Origin: JAAZGD01 sp034003765
Lineage (GTDB): Bacteria > Bacillota > Clostridia > Peptostreptococcales > Anaerovoracaceae
NCBI GenBank assembly: GCA_034003765.1
Contig: JAVEXZ010000003.1
Span: 70,858 to 134,857 of the forward strand
Length of the DNA stretch: 64,000 nucleotides
Direction of reading: 5' to 3'
Part shown: positions 9,157 to 15,915 of the stretch, piece by piece
Layout: the number at the start of each line of letters is the position of its first letter
How positions within the stretch are numbered: position 1 is the first letter of the stretch
The notes under the pieces: generated by a model
The model's database searches: none
What the model saw: the letters and a program-made list of their open reading frames with translations, nothing else
Told to the model about the DNA's origin: nothing
Made by a program: the position numbers and the translations under genes

Positions 9157-9819
9157 ATGGCTCAACTAGCACCATCCATACTATCAGCAGATTTTTCGAA
9201 ATTAGGAGAAGAGGTTTCCCTAATTGAAAAGGGTGGAGCCCATATTATTCACGTAGATGTTATGGACGGTCATTTTGTTCCAAACATTAGCTATGGGGCA
9301 ACGGTTATGAAGTCTCTTAATGGGAAAACAGCTCTTGCCTATGATGTCCATTTGATGATTGAAAATCCCCACCTCTATATTGAAGATTTTGTGACAGGCC
9401 AAACAGAGTATATTACAGTTCACCAAGAAGCCTGTAGGCATCTAAACAGAACCATTCAACAAATCCATTCCTTGGGGATTAAGGCAGGGGTATCAATAAA
9501 TCCTGCCACTCCTGTAGATACACTTGTTAACATATTGCCCTATGTTGACTTAGTCCTTCTTATGTCTGTTAACCCAGGCTTTGGTGGCCAATCCTTTATT
9601 GAGGATACTTTAGATAAGTCTAGGCAGCTGAGGAAAATCAGGGAAGAAAAAGGATATTCTTTTCTTATTCAAATGGATGGTGGGATATCTCTAGAAAACC
9701 TAGAAGCAGTCTTAACAGCGGGGGTAGATATTGTAGTAGTAGGGTCTGCTATTTTCAAAACACCGGATATAGTAAAGACCACCCAAGAATTTGTAGAGAA
9801 GTTAAATAAATGGGATTAA
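9157..9819 (+). CDS. rpe: Ribulose-phosphate 3-epimerase
   Basis: Interconverts ribulose 5-phosphate and xylulose 5-phosphate in the pentose phosphate pathway. It is a 220-aa TIM barrel with family signatures: LAPSILSADF at the N-terminus, HVDVMDGHFVPN (metal ligands His and Asp), YDVHLMIENP, MSVNPGFGGQ and the phosphate-binding end DGGIS with VVGSAIF. An AAAGGAGAGGG ribosome site precedes the ATG. It closes the conserved prkC-rsgA-rpe block; the thiamine pyrophosphokinase gene often found next is absent, and repeats and an accessory operon follow. Confidence 0.97.
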   Translation: MAQLAPSILSADFSKLGEEVSLIEKGGAHIIHVDVMDGHFVPNISYGATVMKSLNGKTALAYDVHLMIENPHLYIEDFVTGQTEYITVHQEACRHLNRTIQQIHSLGIKAGVSINPATPVDTLVNILPYVDLVLLMSVNPGFGGQSFIEDTLDKSRQLRKIREEKGYSFLIQMDGGISLENLEAVLTAGVDIVVVGSAIFKTPDIVKTTQEFVEKLNKWD

Positions 9820-9866
9820 AAATCCATTAATTTATAGAGAAATTGAAATATATCGATTTAGAAATC

Positions 9867-10058
9867 TACTGAACTGAAAAAACGTTGAATTGAAAATCTA
9901 TTGAGCTGGACATAAAGTGAACTGGAAATTCATTGGGCTGGGGATAAATTGTACTGGAAATTCATTGGGCTGGAGATAAATTGTACTGGAAATTCATTGG
10001 GTTGGAGATAAATTGTACTGGAAATTCATTGGGCTGGGGATCCATTAAAATCGAATAC
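9867..10058. repeat. 32-bp tandem repeat array, about six copies
   Basis: Units start at 9867, 9899, 9931, 9963, 9995 and 10027, an exact 32-base period. The best-conserved copies (9931-10058) share CATTGGGCTGG, then GATAAATTGTACTGGAAATT. The first two copies are clearly decayed, and the segment at 9835 may be an even older one. The array lies between the rpe stop and its terminator, so it is probably transcribed as an untranslated tail. It covers most of the 473-bp stretch 9820-10292, which otherwise holds the terminator, promoter and second repeat listed below. There are no unique spacers, so it is not a CRISPR. Confidence 0.9.
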
Positions 10059-10091
10059 ATTGGTCTATAGTTCACATTAATGATATTAGCA

Positions 10092-10124
10092 AACCTGTTA
10101 GCCATAAAAGGCTGCAGGTTTTTT
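10092..10124 (+). terminator. Intrinsic terminator after rpe and the repeat array
   Basis: The stem AACCTG plus AGCC (10092-10103) pairs with GGCT plus CAGGTT (10110-10120), with a small internal bulge and loop ATAAAA, followed by TTTT. It separates the housekeeping operon from the Tad-like operon. Confidence 0.85.
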
Positions 10125-10169
10125 GTTGGAAATAAAAACGGTATTTTTTGGTGATGATTAAATTGTGGG

Positions 10170-10197
10170 TTGACATATAGTGGTAAAGTTGTATAAT
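10170..10197 (+). promoter_or_regulatory. Near-consensus sigma-A promoter of the Tad-like operon
   Basis: Perfect -35 TTGACA (10170-10175) and perfect -10 TATAAT (10192-10197), spacer 16 bp. Placed 95 bp upstream of the CpaB-like start and just after the rpe terminator. It implies the accessory operon has its own, potentially strong, promoter. Confidence 0.85.
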
Positions 10198-10243
10198 TAA
10201 AATATGGTAAAATATGGAACAATAGAATCAAGAAAGCTATAAC

Positions 10244-10307
10244 CTAACAAGAGGTAAGACAAGGGATATATTAAACTAACAAGAGGTAAAATATGAGATA
10301 TATTAAA
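10244..10307. repeat. 32-bp tandem duplication over the CpaB-like start codon
   Basis: Copy 1 (10244-10275) and copy 2 (10276-10307) match at 28 of 32 bases. Both begin CTAACAAGAGGTAA and end GATATATTAAA. The ATG at 10293 exists only in copy 2; copy 1 has AAG in the same place. The ribosome-site-like AAGAGGT is therefore present twice. A partial third copy (CCAACAATAGG, 10308 on) may lie in the coding sequence. Confidence 0.85.
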
Positions 10308-10937
10308 CCAACAATAGGGATATTACTTATTATACTTGCCTTGCTAGGGGGTTATTATTGGGAGACCCAAGGGCGGCAAAGTTATCAGCAGATAGAGGTC
10401 CCTGTAACCTCTGTGGATATTCTTAAGGGGGAAAGGCTTGGTCATCAAATGGTAAAAACAGTATATCTTGATAAGGGGGCTCTAGTTGGTGGAACCCTTA
10501 TGGAAAAGGATATTCACCAGCTAGTAGATAGTCGGGCCACACAATTTATTCCTGCCAACTCACAAATCGTAAGGGAATATTTTGAAAGCTCCAATACTAG
10601 CTTTACCAAAAATAGGTCCGTATTCTCTTTACCCTCTTCTTGGATTTTTTCAAAAAGCAGCAGCTTGAGGAAGGGGGATTGGGTTGAAATCTATGGAGAA
10701 GACATTTCCTATTTTGGTCGCTACCAAATTGCATTTGTAAAAGACCAAGGCGATGTGGAAATCGAAAATCCTGAAGGACCATATATAGAAAAAAATATAC
10801 TAGAAAGAACTGTTAGCACAGGATTTATTCATCATGTAGAACTTTACTGTACATTAGAGGACTATTCTTGTTTGTTGGATTATGTCAAAACTACGGGGAT
10901 GGGGCTTCTTCTGGTTCAAAGAGAGGAGGCGGATTAG
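10293..10937 (+). CDS. CpaB/RcpC-like SAF-domain protein of a Tad-like system
   Basis: Probable periplasm-facing or wall-facing assembly protein of a Tad pilus. An N-terminal membrane anchor (about residues 6-24) precedes a SAF-like domain with the typical CpaB phrase 'two routes to replacement residues': IEVPVTSVDILKGERLGHQMVK, then QFIPANSQIVREYF, and a beta-rich C-terminus ending GLLLVQREE. It is first in an operon followed by CpaE-, CpaF-, TadB- and TadC-like genes, which is the main support. The 214-aa length is near Firmicutes CpaB homologues. The assignment is by fold pattern and context, not strong identity. Confidence 0.65.
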   Translation: MRYIKPTIGILLIILALLGGYYWETQGRQSYQQIEVPVTSVDILKGERLGHQMVKTVYLDKGALVGGTLMEKDIHQLVDSRATQFIPANSQIVREYFESSNTSFTKNRSVFSLPSSWIFSKSSSLRKGDWVEIYGEDISYFGRYQIAFVKDQGDVEIENPEGPYIEKNILERTVSTGFIHHVELYCTLEDYSCLLDYVKTTGMGLLLVQREEAD

Positions 10938-11678
10938 TTGAGTCTTTTATTGGTTTTTCACGGGGCAGACTATAAGGTGGGGACAACAATGTTAGCTCAA
11001 TCGGTTTCGGAAATAATAGCCAAAACTCATCCTCACAGTAAGGTTATTCGCATTGCTATGACTAATAGACGAAGCTGTGATTTTATTAAAGAGCCAATGC
11101 CTAGCCTTGAGGGTTTCAGAAAAAGCCTTGATTCAGGGTCTATGGTAGGGGAACAATTATTTAGAAGATACCATATCATGGACAATCTATACTGTATATC
11201 AGGTCTTGAAAAAGAATTGAACCACCGACAGTATTTCCCCGAAGATGCCATAAAAATTATAAGATTCCTAGAAAAACAATTCGAATATATTCTTGTGGAT
11301 GGTGGATGTGATATTGATAACGGATTGGTTTTAGGAAGTTTGTTAATTGGAGGGACTAACCTACTTGTCTTAACACAAAATGAGTCAGTTTTATCTAGGT
11401 GGGAGCAGCAGCAGCCCATTTACCATGGTCTTTCCATAAAATTTGATCAATATATTATAAATAAATATGACAAAAATCACCCCTATTCAATTTCATATAT
11501 AAAAGAAAGGCTTGGGTTAACTGAGGGAATTTACAACAAAATTCCCCTTTCTATCTATGGGTGCCGGGCGGAATGGGAGAAGAAAAGTTTGATGCACTAT
11601 GGAAGGTCTTCATATAAAACTCAGGTTAGGGATATAGCAAAGAAGCTAGAAACGGGGATGGTGTCTAAGGGAAGGTAG
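10938..11678 (+). CDS. CpaE/MinD-like protein with degraded P-loop
   Basis: Resembles the ParA/MinD-type ATPase CpaE (TadZ) that positions Tad machinery. The N-terminus reads GADYKVGTTMLAQSVSEII (residues about 9-27), matching the KGGVGKTTLA region of MinD/CpaE in layout but lacking the GKT lysine. A later YILVDGGCDIDN matches the Walker B strand (usually D.P). The C-terminus is KKLETGM-like. The start is TTG at 10938 directly after the stop of the CpaB-like gene, supported by GAGGAGG 8 nt upstream. It may bind but not hydrolyse ATP, or be a scaffold, as suggested for some TadZ proteins. Confidence 0.6.
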   Translation: MSLLLVFHGADYKVGTTMLAQSVSEIIAKTHPHSKVIRIAMTNRRSCDFIKEPMPSLEGFRKSLDSGSMVGEQLFRRYHIMDNLYCISGLEKELNHRQYFPEDAIKIIRFLEKQFEYILVDGGCDIDNGLVLGSLLIGGTNLLVLTQNESVLSRWEQQQPIYHGLSIKFDQYIINKYDKNHPYSISYIKERLGLTEGIYNKIPLSIYGCRAEWEKKSLMHYGRSSYKTQVRDIAKKLETGMVSKGR

Positions 11679-11686
11679 GGGTTTAA

Positions 11687-13060
11687 ATGAATCGCTTTTA
11701 TTTAGAGGACCAAATAGATGAGGTAAAATTACAAAGGGAAGAAGATTCAGCTCAAGTTGATTTTCTTGATTTGTGCAAAGAGCTGGGCCAAGAATTTCAA
11801 CGGCAGTGGGAGGAGTCGGGGGATTATATGGAAGAGTTGCTTGATATTCAAAAGAAAGCAATTATGGGTTTTGAAAAAGAAACCAATTACTTCAAAGAGA
11901 ATATAAGGGCCTACTTAAAAGATAGGGGTGGTATAAAGTCAAAATACCCCACTTGGTATGATAGCCTAGAAGAAGGCATATACCATGAAAACTGGGGAAT
12001 GGCTTCCCTTGCCCCGTGGTTTACTCCAGAATATATGAATTCTGCCTCGGCTAAAGTTATTGGTAATAGAATATATTTCATGGAAAATGGTCGAATGGTT
12101 CTAAAAGAACAAAAAATGAGTTCAGAGAGGCGGTCACAGCTAATAGGGGCCCTGCTATTATTAAAGCCTAAAGAGCGATCTAACAGAGACTTTCATGAGA
12201 TTTATCTCCTAGATGGCACAAGGGTTACAATTTTCAAAGGAGATATGGTTAAAAAAGATCAAGACGTTATTATATTTAGGCGATATATTATTCCTTCATA
12301 TACATTTGAAGAACAAGGAGAAAGGGGAACAATTCCCAAGGATGCTATTCCTTTGCTTAAAACAATGGTGACTTTGGGTTTTAATGTTGCCTTCCTGGGA
12401 GCTGTTAGAACTGCAAAAACGACTTTTCTTAGCACCTGGCAGAGTTATGAAGAAGAAGATCTGGAAGGGGTTTTGGTTGAAACAGATCCTGAAATTCCAC
12501 TTCACAAACTGATGCCTAAGGCTCCCATAGTTCAATTGATTGCAGACAATGAGAAATTATCAGGTATTACTAAAAACTTGATGAGAAGTGACGCAGATTA
12601 CATAGTAATGGGGGAAGCAAGAGAAGGACTAGCGCTAGACACATTACTAAGGATAACTGGAAAAGGAACTAGGCGAGTAAAGATTACCTATCATTGCGGT
12701 AATCCTGAAGATTTCCCCTATGAAGTAGCAGCTGAGATAGTAAAGTCTCTAGGTGGGGATCAAGAATTTATAGCTAAGAGAGTGGCCAGTGCCTTCGACT
12801 TTCTTTTTCATTTTGTTCAATTAAGAGATAAAAACCAAAAAAGATTAAAAAGTATTAGTGAAATCTCTTTGGACAGAGAAAAATCAGTCATTCTTGTAAG
12901 ACCTATTTGTGAGTTTGATTTTCTCAGTGAAAAGTGGATATTTGCTCCTAGCATTGATGAAAACAAGAGAGGTATTGCCTTACAAGAAAACTCAAGCAAA
13001 TATATGGAGTTTGAAAAAATTCTGGCTGAATTAGCTTCAAGGAAAGGAGGTGTAACTTGA
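11687..13060 (+). CDS. Divergent CpaF/TadA secretion ATPase
   Basis: Member of the type II/IV secretion ATPase superfamily powering Tad pili. The order of motifs is right: Walker A-like GAVRTAKTT (residues about 238-246, with Ala in place of the last Gly before Lys), acidic Asp-box ETDPEIP, Walker B region DADYIVMGEAREG (about 303) and His-box TYHCGNPED, corresponding to VGEVRG and TTIHAN of CpaF. The N-terminal 200 residues are the regulatory part and are poorly conserved. The lysine and Thr of the P-loop are kept, so activity is plausible. Its last bases overlap the TTG start of the TadB-like gene. Confidence 0.75.
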   Translation: MNRFYLEDQIDEVKLQREEDSAQVDFLDLCKELGQEFQRQWEESGDYMEELLDIQKKAIMGFEKETNYFKENIRAYLKDRGGIKSKYPTWYDSLEEGIYHENWGMASLAPWFTPEYMNSASAKVIGNRIYFMENGRMVLKEQKMSSERRSQLIGALLLLKPKERSNRDFHEIYLLDGTRVTIFKGDMVKKDQDVIIFRRYIIPSYTFEEQGERGTIPKDAIPLLKTMVTLGFNVAFLGAVRTAKTTFLSTWQSYEEEDLEGVLVETDPEIPLHKLMPKAPIVQLIADNEKLSGITKNLMRSDADYIVMGEAREGLALDTLLRITGKGTRRVKITYHCGNPEDFPYEVAAEIVKSLGGDQEFIAKRVASAFDFLFHFVQLRDKNQKRLKSISEISLDREKSVILVRPICEFDFLSEKWIFAPSIDENKRGIALQENSSKYMEFEKILAELASRKGGVT

Positions 13061-14001
13061 ATCCTCTAATAGCCTTAATTATAAAAATTTCATTGTATGC
13101 CGTAATTGCTCTTGGCATAACACTTATTTTTGGGTCATCCATTAAATGCATTTATCTAGAGTTAACCATGAGACGGCGATTAAAAGCGAGAAGGAAGCAG
13201 GAGGGCAAGAGAACAGCCCTTGAAATTCATATGGCCAATGTCTTGTTTGCGGTTGTTGGTAGAAGGATCTCTCCAAATGTTTTTATGGGCCTCTGCCTTG
13301 GTATTTTCTTGCTGATACTATGGCCTACGGTAAACTATTATGGCTGGATGGTAGCCCTGCTATGTGCTTTATTAATGGCCTCTTTCCCCTACCTTTTTTT
13401 GCGCAGCCGATTAGAAAATATGCGAAAAAAAGTTTGCGCCCAGGGAGAAGAGTTTTTAGGGGAATTCTTAAGTAATTATCGTATAAGTGGCTGCGATGTT
13501 CTTGAGACAATGGCCAGAATGTCTGGGGAAGACAAGCCCAAGGGGCAACTTGTTGGTATTCTCTCAAAAATGTTGTATCAGGTTAGAAACGATACCTCCT
13601 CCTATTCTGTAAAAATAGCAGAAGAACAATTTTCTTTTGCAGTCAACTCTAATTGGGCCAAGATGTTCGCCTATAATTTAGTAATTGCTATTAGCACTGG
13701 GGAAGATATTTCGTTGGCACTAGAAGATATTTTCATTCAATTGCGAGAGGCCAGGGTTCTGGGAGAAAATAGAAAGAGACTTAATGCCGAAGCTACAAAA
13801 ATGGTTTTGTTTCTTGTGCCTGGCATGTACGCCACTACAGTTTTAGTTTCTGTACACTTTATAGGTTTATCCTGGAAAGAGTTTTTTCACCATCAGTTTA
13901 TGACATCACAAGGATTTTTACTTTTTCTGCTTATGGTAGGGTTTTTCTTGCTTAACTTGATCCTTACTGAAATGGTAAATCATCAAAAATTAGATTTTTA
14001 A
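13057..14001 (+). CDS. TadB-like inner membrane platform protein
   Basis: Probable platform protein of the Tad-like apparatus (type II secretion F family). It has an N-terminal transmembrane helix (about 4-30), two helices at about 73-115, a cytoplasmic helical domain (about 116-245), then two C-terminal helices (about 250-275 and 285-307). The start is TTG at 13057 overlapping the stop of the ATPase gene (TTGA), justified by AAAGGAGGT at 13043-13050. 314 aa is the size usual for TadB. Sequence identity looks low; the call rests on topology and operon order. Confidence 0.65.
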   Translation: MNPLIALIIKISLYAVIALGITLIFGSSIKCIYLELTMRRRLKARRKQEGKRTALEIHMANVLFAVVGRRISPNVFMGLCLGIFLLILWPTVNYYGWMVALLCALLMASFPYLFLRSRLENMRKKVCAQGEEFLGEFLSNYRISGCDVLETMARMSGEDKPKGQLVGILSKMLYQVRNDTSSYSVKIAEEQFSFAVNSNWAKMFAYNLVIAISTGEDISLALEDIFIQLREARVLGENRKRLNAEATKMVLFLVPGMYATTVLVSVHFIGLSWKEFFHHQFMTSQGFLLFLLMVGFFLLNLILTEMVNHQKLDF

Positions 14002-14013
14002 GGGGAGGTTCAA

Positions 14014-14643
14014 ATGCTTAAGTATGGATTATGTCTTTGGGTTTTTTTATGGATTGGAGGTGTTTTACTTTTACTCTTCCCGAAAAAACCAGGTAAGCTT
14101 CACCAGAGGTTGGCAGGACTTAGAGTAGAGACTAGGAACAAGATAGGGAAAACCACTTTTTTTCAAAGGAGGAAACATCAAGAGGTGGATAGAGAGATTG
14201 GGGAAAGCATATCATTTTTAAGAAACTTGTTGCTTTTAGGAACAGGGAGAAGGATGAGCCGAGATTTTGTTATAAGTCGCCTTGCCAAAAGAGATGGATT
14301 TCTAAAGCCGGGGTTTCTAGGAATGTTGTCCCGTCTCCGTGTCAACCAAAGACAAGAGGCAATGGAATTTTTTGCAGCTTATGCAGGGACAACAAGGGGG
14401 AAGGAATTTGCGGGGGTGCTTTTACAGTGGGATGATTTGGACCCTTTGGCTCTTTCAGAGATTCTTTTATCACATCAAAAGTCTATTGGAGAAATCAGAA
14501 TGACAGAGAAAATCAGGAGAGATGAAACAATAAGTGATTTGATTTACCTACCAGTGGTTATTAACGTTCTAGTGATTTGCGTAAATTTTATTTTCACATC
14601 TTATTATTTGAAGCAGCAAGAAATGTTCCAGATGTTATTTTAA
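14014..14643 (+). CDS. TadC-like membrane protein, short
   Basis: Second platform-type protein. A hydrophobic N-terminus (about 3-21), a basic cytoplasmic region with many Arg/Lys (about 30-165), and one C-terminal helix (about 180-200). At 209 aa it is shorter than typical TadC (about 280-300 aa) and has fewer membrane segments, so it may be a reduced version. GGGGAGGT precedes the ATG. Position directly after the TadB-like gene is the main evidence for the call. Confidence 0.5.
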   Translation: MLKYGLCLWVFLWIGGVLLLLFPKKPGKLHQRLAGLRVETRNKIGKTTFFQRRKHQEVDREIGESISFLRNLLLLGTGRRMSRDFVISRLAKRDGFLKPGFLGMLSRLRVNQRQEAMEFFAAYAGTTRGKEFAGVLLQWDDLDPLALSEILLSHQKSIGEIRMTEKIRRDETISDLIYLPVVINVLVICVNFIFTSYYLKQQEMFQMLF

Positions 14644-14661
14644 TTATTAGGAGGGGTTAAA

Positions 14662-14805
14662 ATGAAACAAATAATCGTATTAGTTGCTATGATAGCCCTA
14701 GGAGTGACGATTGCAGCCATTATAGCAGGTTTTGGTGGAGTGGCAGAGGAAATGGCGGCATCAGTGATAAAGGGAATAACGCCATCTTCACTTGGTTCAC
14801 CTTAG
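14662..14805 (+). CDS. 47-aa hydrophobic peptide, possible Flp-like pilin
   Basis: Short gene with a good ribosome site (AGGAGGGG, 14650-14656) in front of ATG 14662 and stop TAG at 14803-14805. The product begins MKQIIVLVAMIALGV, a single hydrophobic helix through about residue 23, then a Gly/Ala/Glu-rich stretch. Its first 15 residues are nearly the same as those of the next gene. Size and position are those of a Flp pilin, but I see no prepilin cleavage signal (G followed by a Glu-Tyr pair) and no prepilin peptidase in the window. Function is inferred from context only. Confidence 0.6.
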   Translation: MKQIIVLVAMIALGVTIAAIIAGFGGVAEEMAASVIKGITPSSLGSP

Positions 14806-14821
14806 GAGAGGGGTAAACACT

Positions 14822-14980
14822 ATGAAGCAGTTCATTGTACTAGTAGCAATGATTGCCCTAGGAGTTTTTATCTATGGGATTATTGCAGGCCCAGGGGAAA
14901 ATACCATTGAATCCTGCCTTGAAAGAAGTTGGGAAGATAGCATTAGAATACGCAGCAATTTCGTCCAGGAGATGCCATGA
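14822..14980 (+). CDS. 52-aa membrane peptide, paralogue of the preceding gene
   Basis: Starts MKQFIVLVAMIALGVFIYGIIAG, closely matching the preceding peptide, but the tail differs (Cys, charged residues, ending QEMP). The ATG at 14822 has GGAGAGGGG 8-10 nt upstream; in-frame starts further upstream would run back into the preceding gene and are less likely. The stop overlaps the next ATG (ATGA at 14977-14980), so translation is coupled. Probably arose by duplication of the neighbouring gene. It may be a minor pilin-like or assembly peptide. Confidence 0.6.
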   Translation: MKQFIVLVAMIALGVFIYGIIAGPGENTIESCLERSWEDSIRIRSNFVQEMP

Positions 14981-15387
14981 AACAATTTATTGTGCTCCTA
15001 GCCATTTTGCCTATACTGCTACTATTTATGATGCAAATTGTTTATGAGCAGAAAAACATAGTGAAGATGAATCTCATTCAATCCATAGTGTATGCTGCTA
15101 AGGAAGATGCCAAACAAGCAGGTTACTTCTCAAGGGAACAGCAAGAACAGATGTCCCAGGAGTTGCTCTCTATTTCTGGAGTTGAAGAGGTTACAATAAC
15201 AAGCAATCAAAATGCACCACAAAAGCGTTATTCCCTTGCTAGCAATAGGTTTATTGATTACCGAATAGAACTTGTACTAACAGATATAATGGCTGGGGGC
15301 GGAACAATTATTGCGGAAGAAAATAACCGGTATACCTATGTAATTGAAGGTTACACAGCAAGTGAGTTTCTTGAAGATGAAGAATAG
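14977..15387 (+). CDS. Small membrane-anchored protein of the Tad-like operon (TadE/pseudopilin-like)
   Basis: 136 aa, not recognised by family. The N-terminus MKQFIVLLAILPILLLFMMQIVYEQ is one hydrophobic helix beginning with the same MKQFIVL as the preceding peptide. After it comes an extracytoplasmic-looking domain with mixed charge, and an acidic C-terminus EDEE. This single-helix-plus-globular layout is that of TadE/TadF-like minor pseudopilins. AGGAG lies 7 nt before the ATG. Translationally coupled to the previous gene by the ATGA overlap. Confidence 0.55.
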   Translation: MKQFIVLLAILPILLLFMMQIVYEQKNIVKMNLIQSIVYAAKEDAKQAGYFSREQQEQMSQELLSISGVEEVTITSNQNAPQKRYSLASNRFIDYRIELVLTDIMAGGGTIIAEENNRYTYVIEGYTASEFLEDEE

Positions 15388-15399
15388 AAGGTCAAGGAG

Positions 15400-15822
15400 A
15401 TGAAGGTATATATTGTTTTCCTAGCTTTATTAATTGTCCATGTAGGCTTCATGGCTTTTAACCAGGATATGGGTCGCTACTTGATGCTTCAAAATCTTTT
15501 TAAGAACACCTCAGAAGAATGTGCCGCCCAGGGGGCACTGCTTTTAGATGAAGAAGAATTCTATAAAGGCCGTATAATTTTCCTTAAAGATAATCAAGAT
15601 TCAGAAAGAGTATTAAAAACTGTTTGCCAAAGAATAGGTCTAAGTCAGGGATATAGCCTAACCTTAGATTACGAAGATGATTCCACTAGTTATGGTCCCA
15701 ACAATCCAGATCACAACCCCAGAGTTACAGCAACAATCAATATAGATGTATCCACATTATTCCAAACCAAGTTGTTTGATGAAACTGTCATTACCAGGAT
15801 TTCTTGCTACGAGATACTATGA
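15400..15822 (+). CDS. Small membrane-anchored protein, last gene of the Tad-like operon
   Basis: 140 aa, unrecognised. N-terminal helix KVYIVFLALLIVHVGFMAF, then a soluble domain with three cysteines (in SEECAAQG, KTVCQRIG and RISCYEIL) that could form a disulfide outside the cell. It resembles the preceding gene in layout, so is likely a second pseudopilin-like component. GGAG directly abuts the ATG; the better-spaced ribosome site is AGAAGG at 15386-15391. The operon probably ends here, though I see no strong terminator in 15823-15915. Confidence 0.55.
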   Translation: MKVYIVFLALLIVHVGFMAFNQDMGRYLMLQNLFKNTSEECAAQGALLLDEEEFYKGRIIFLKDNQDSERVLKTVCQRIGLSQGYSLTLDYEDDSTSYGPNNPDHNPRVTATINIDVSTLFQTKLFDETVITRISCYEIL

Positions 15823-15866
15823 TTGACCTATCTCACTGGCTAGCAATTAGACCTAATTATCTCTAA

Positions 15867-15895
15867 TTGTTATTCGAGTTAAAGAATAGTATAAT
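15867..15895 (+). promoter_or_regulatory. Putative sigma-A promoter of the beta-CASP gene
   Basis: -35 TTGTTA (15867-15872) and perfect -10 TATAAT (15890-15895) with a 17-bp spacer, 20 bp before the ATG region. The ribosome site GGAGG lies between. Confidence 0.6.
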
Positions 15896-15915
15896 GTTGG
15901 GCAGGAGGTACGAAA

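Noticed and set aside
9867..10058. Candidate CRISPR array
   Set aside because: The 32-bp units are contiguous without unique spacers and no cas genes are nearby.
9962..10231. Minus-strand open frame of 89 codons across the repeats
   Set aside because: The 32-bp unit is not a multiple of three, there is no ribosome site, and the frame ends in terminator and promoter DNA.
11033..11419. Minus-strand open frame of 128 codons
   Set aside because: Antisense shadow within the CpaE-like gene; no start context.
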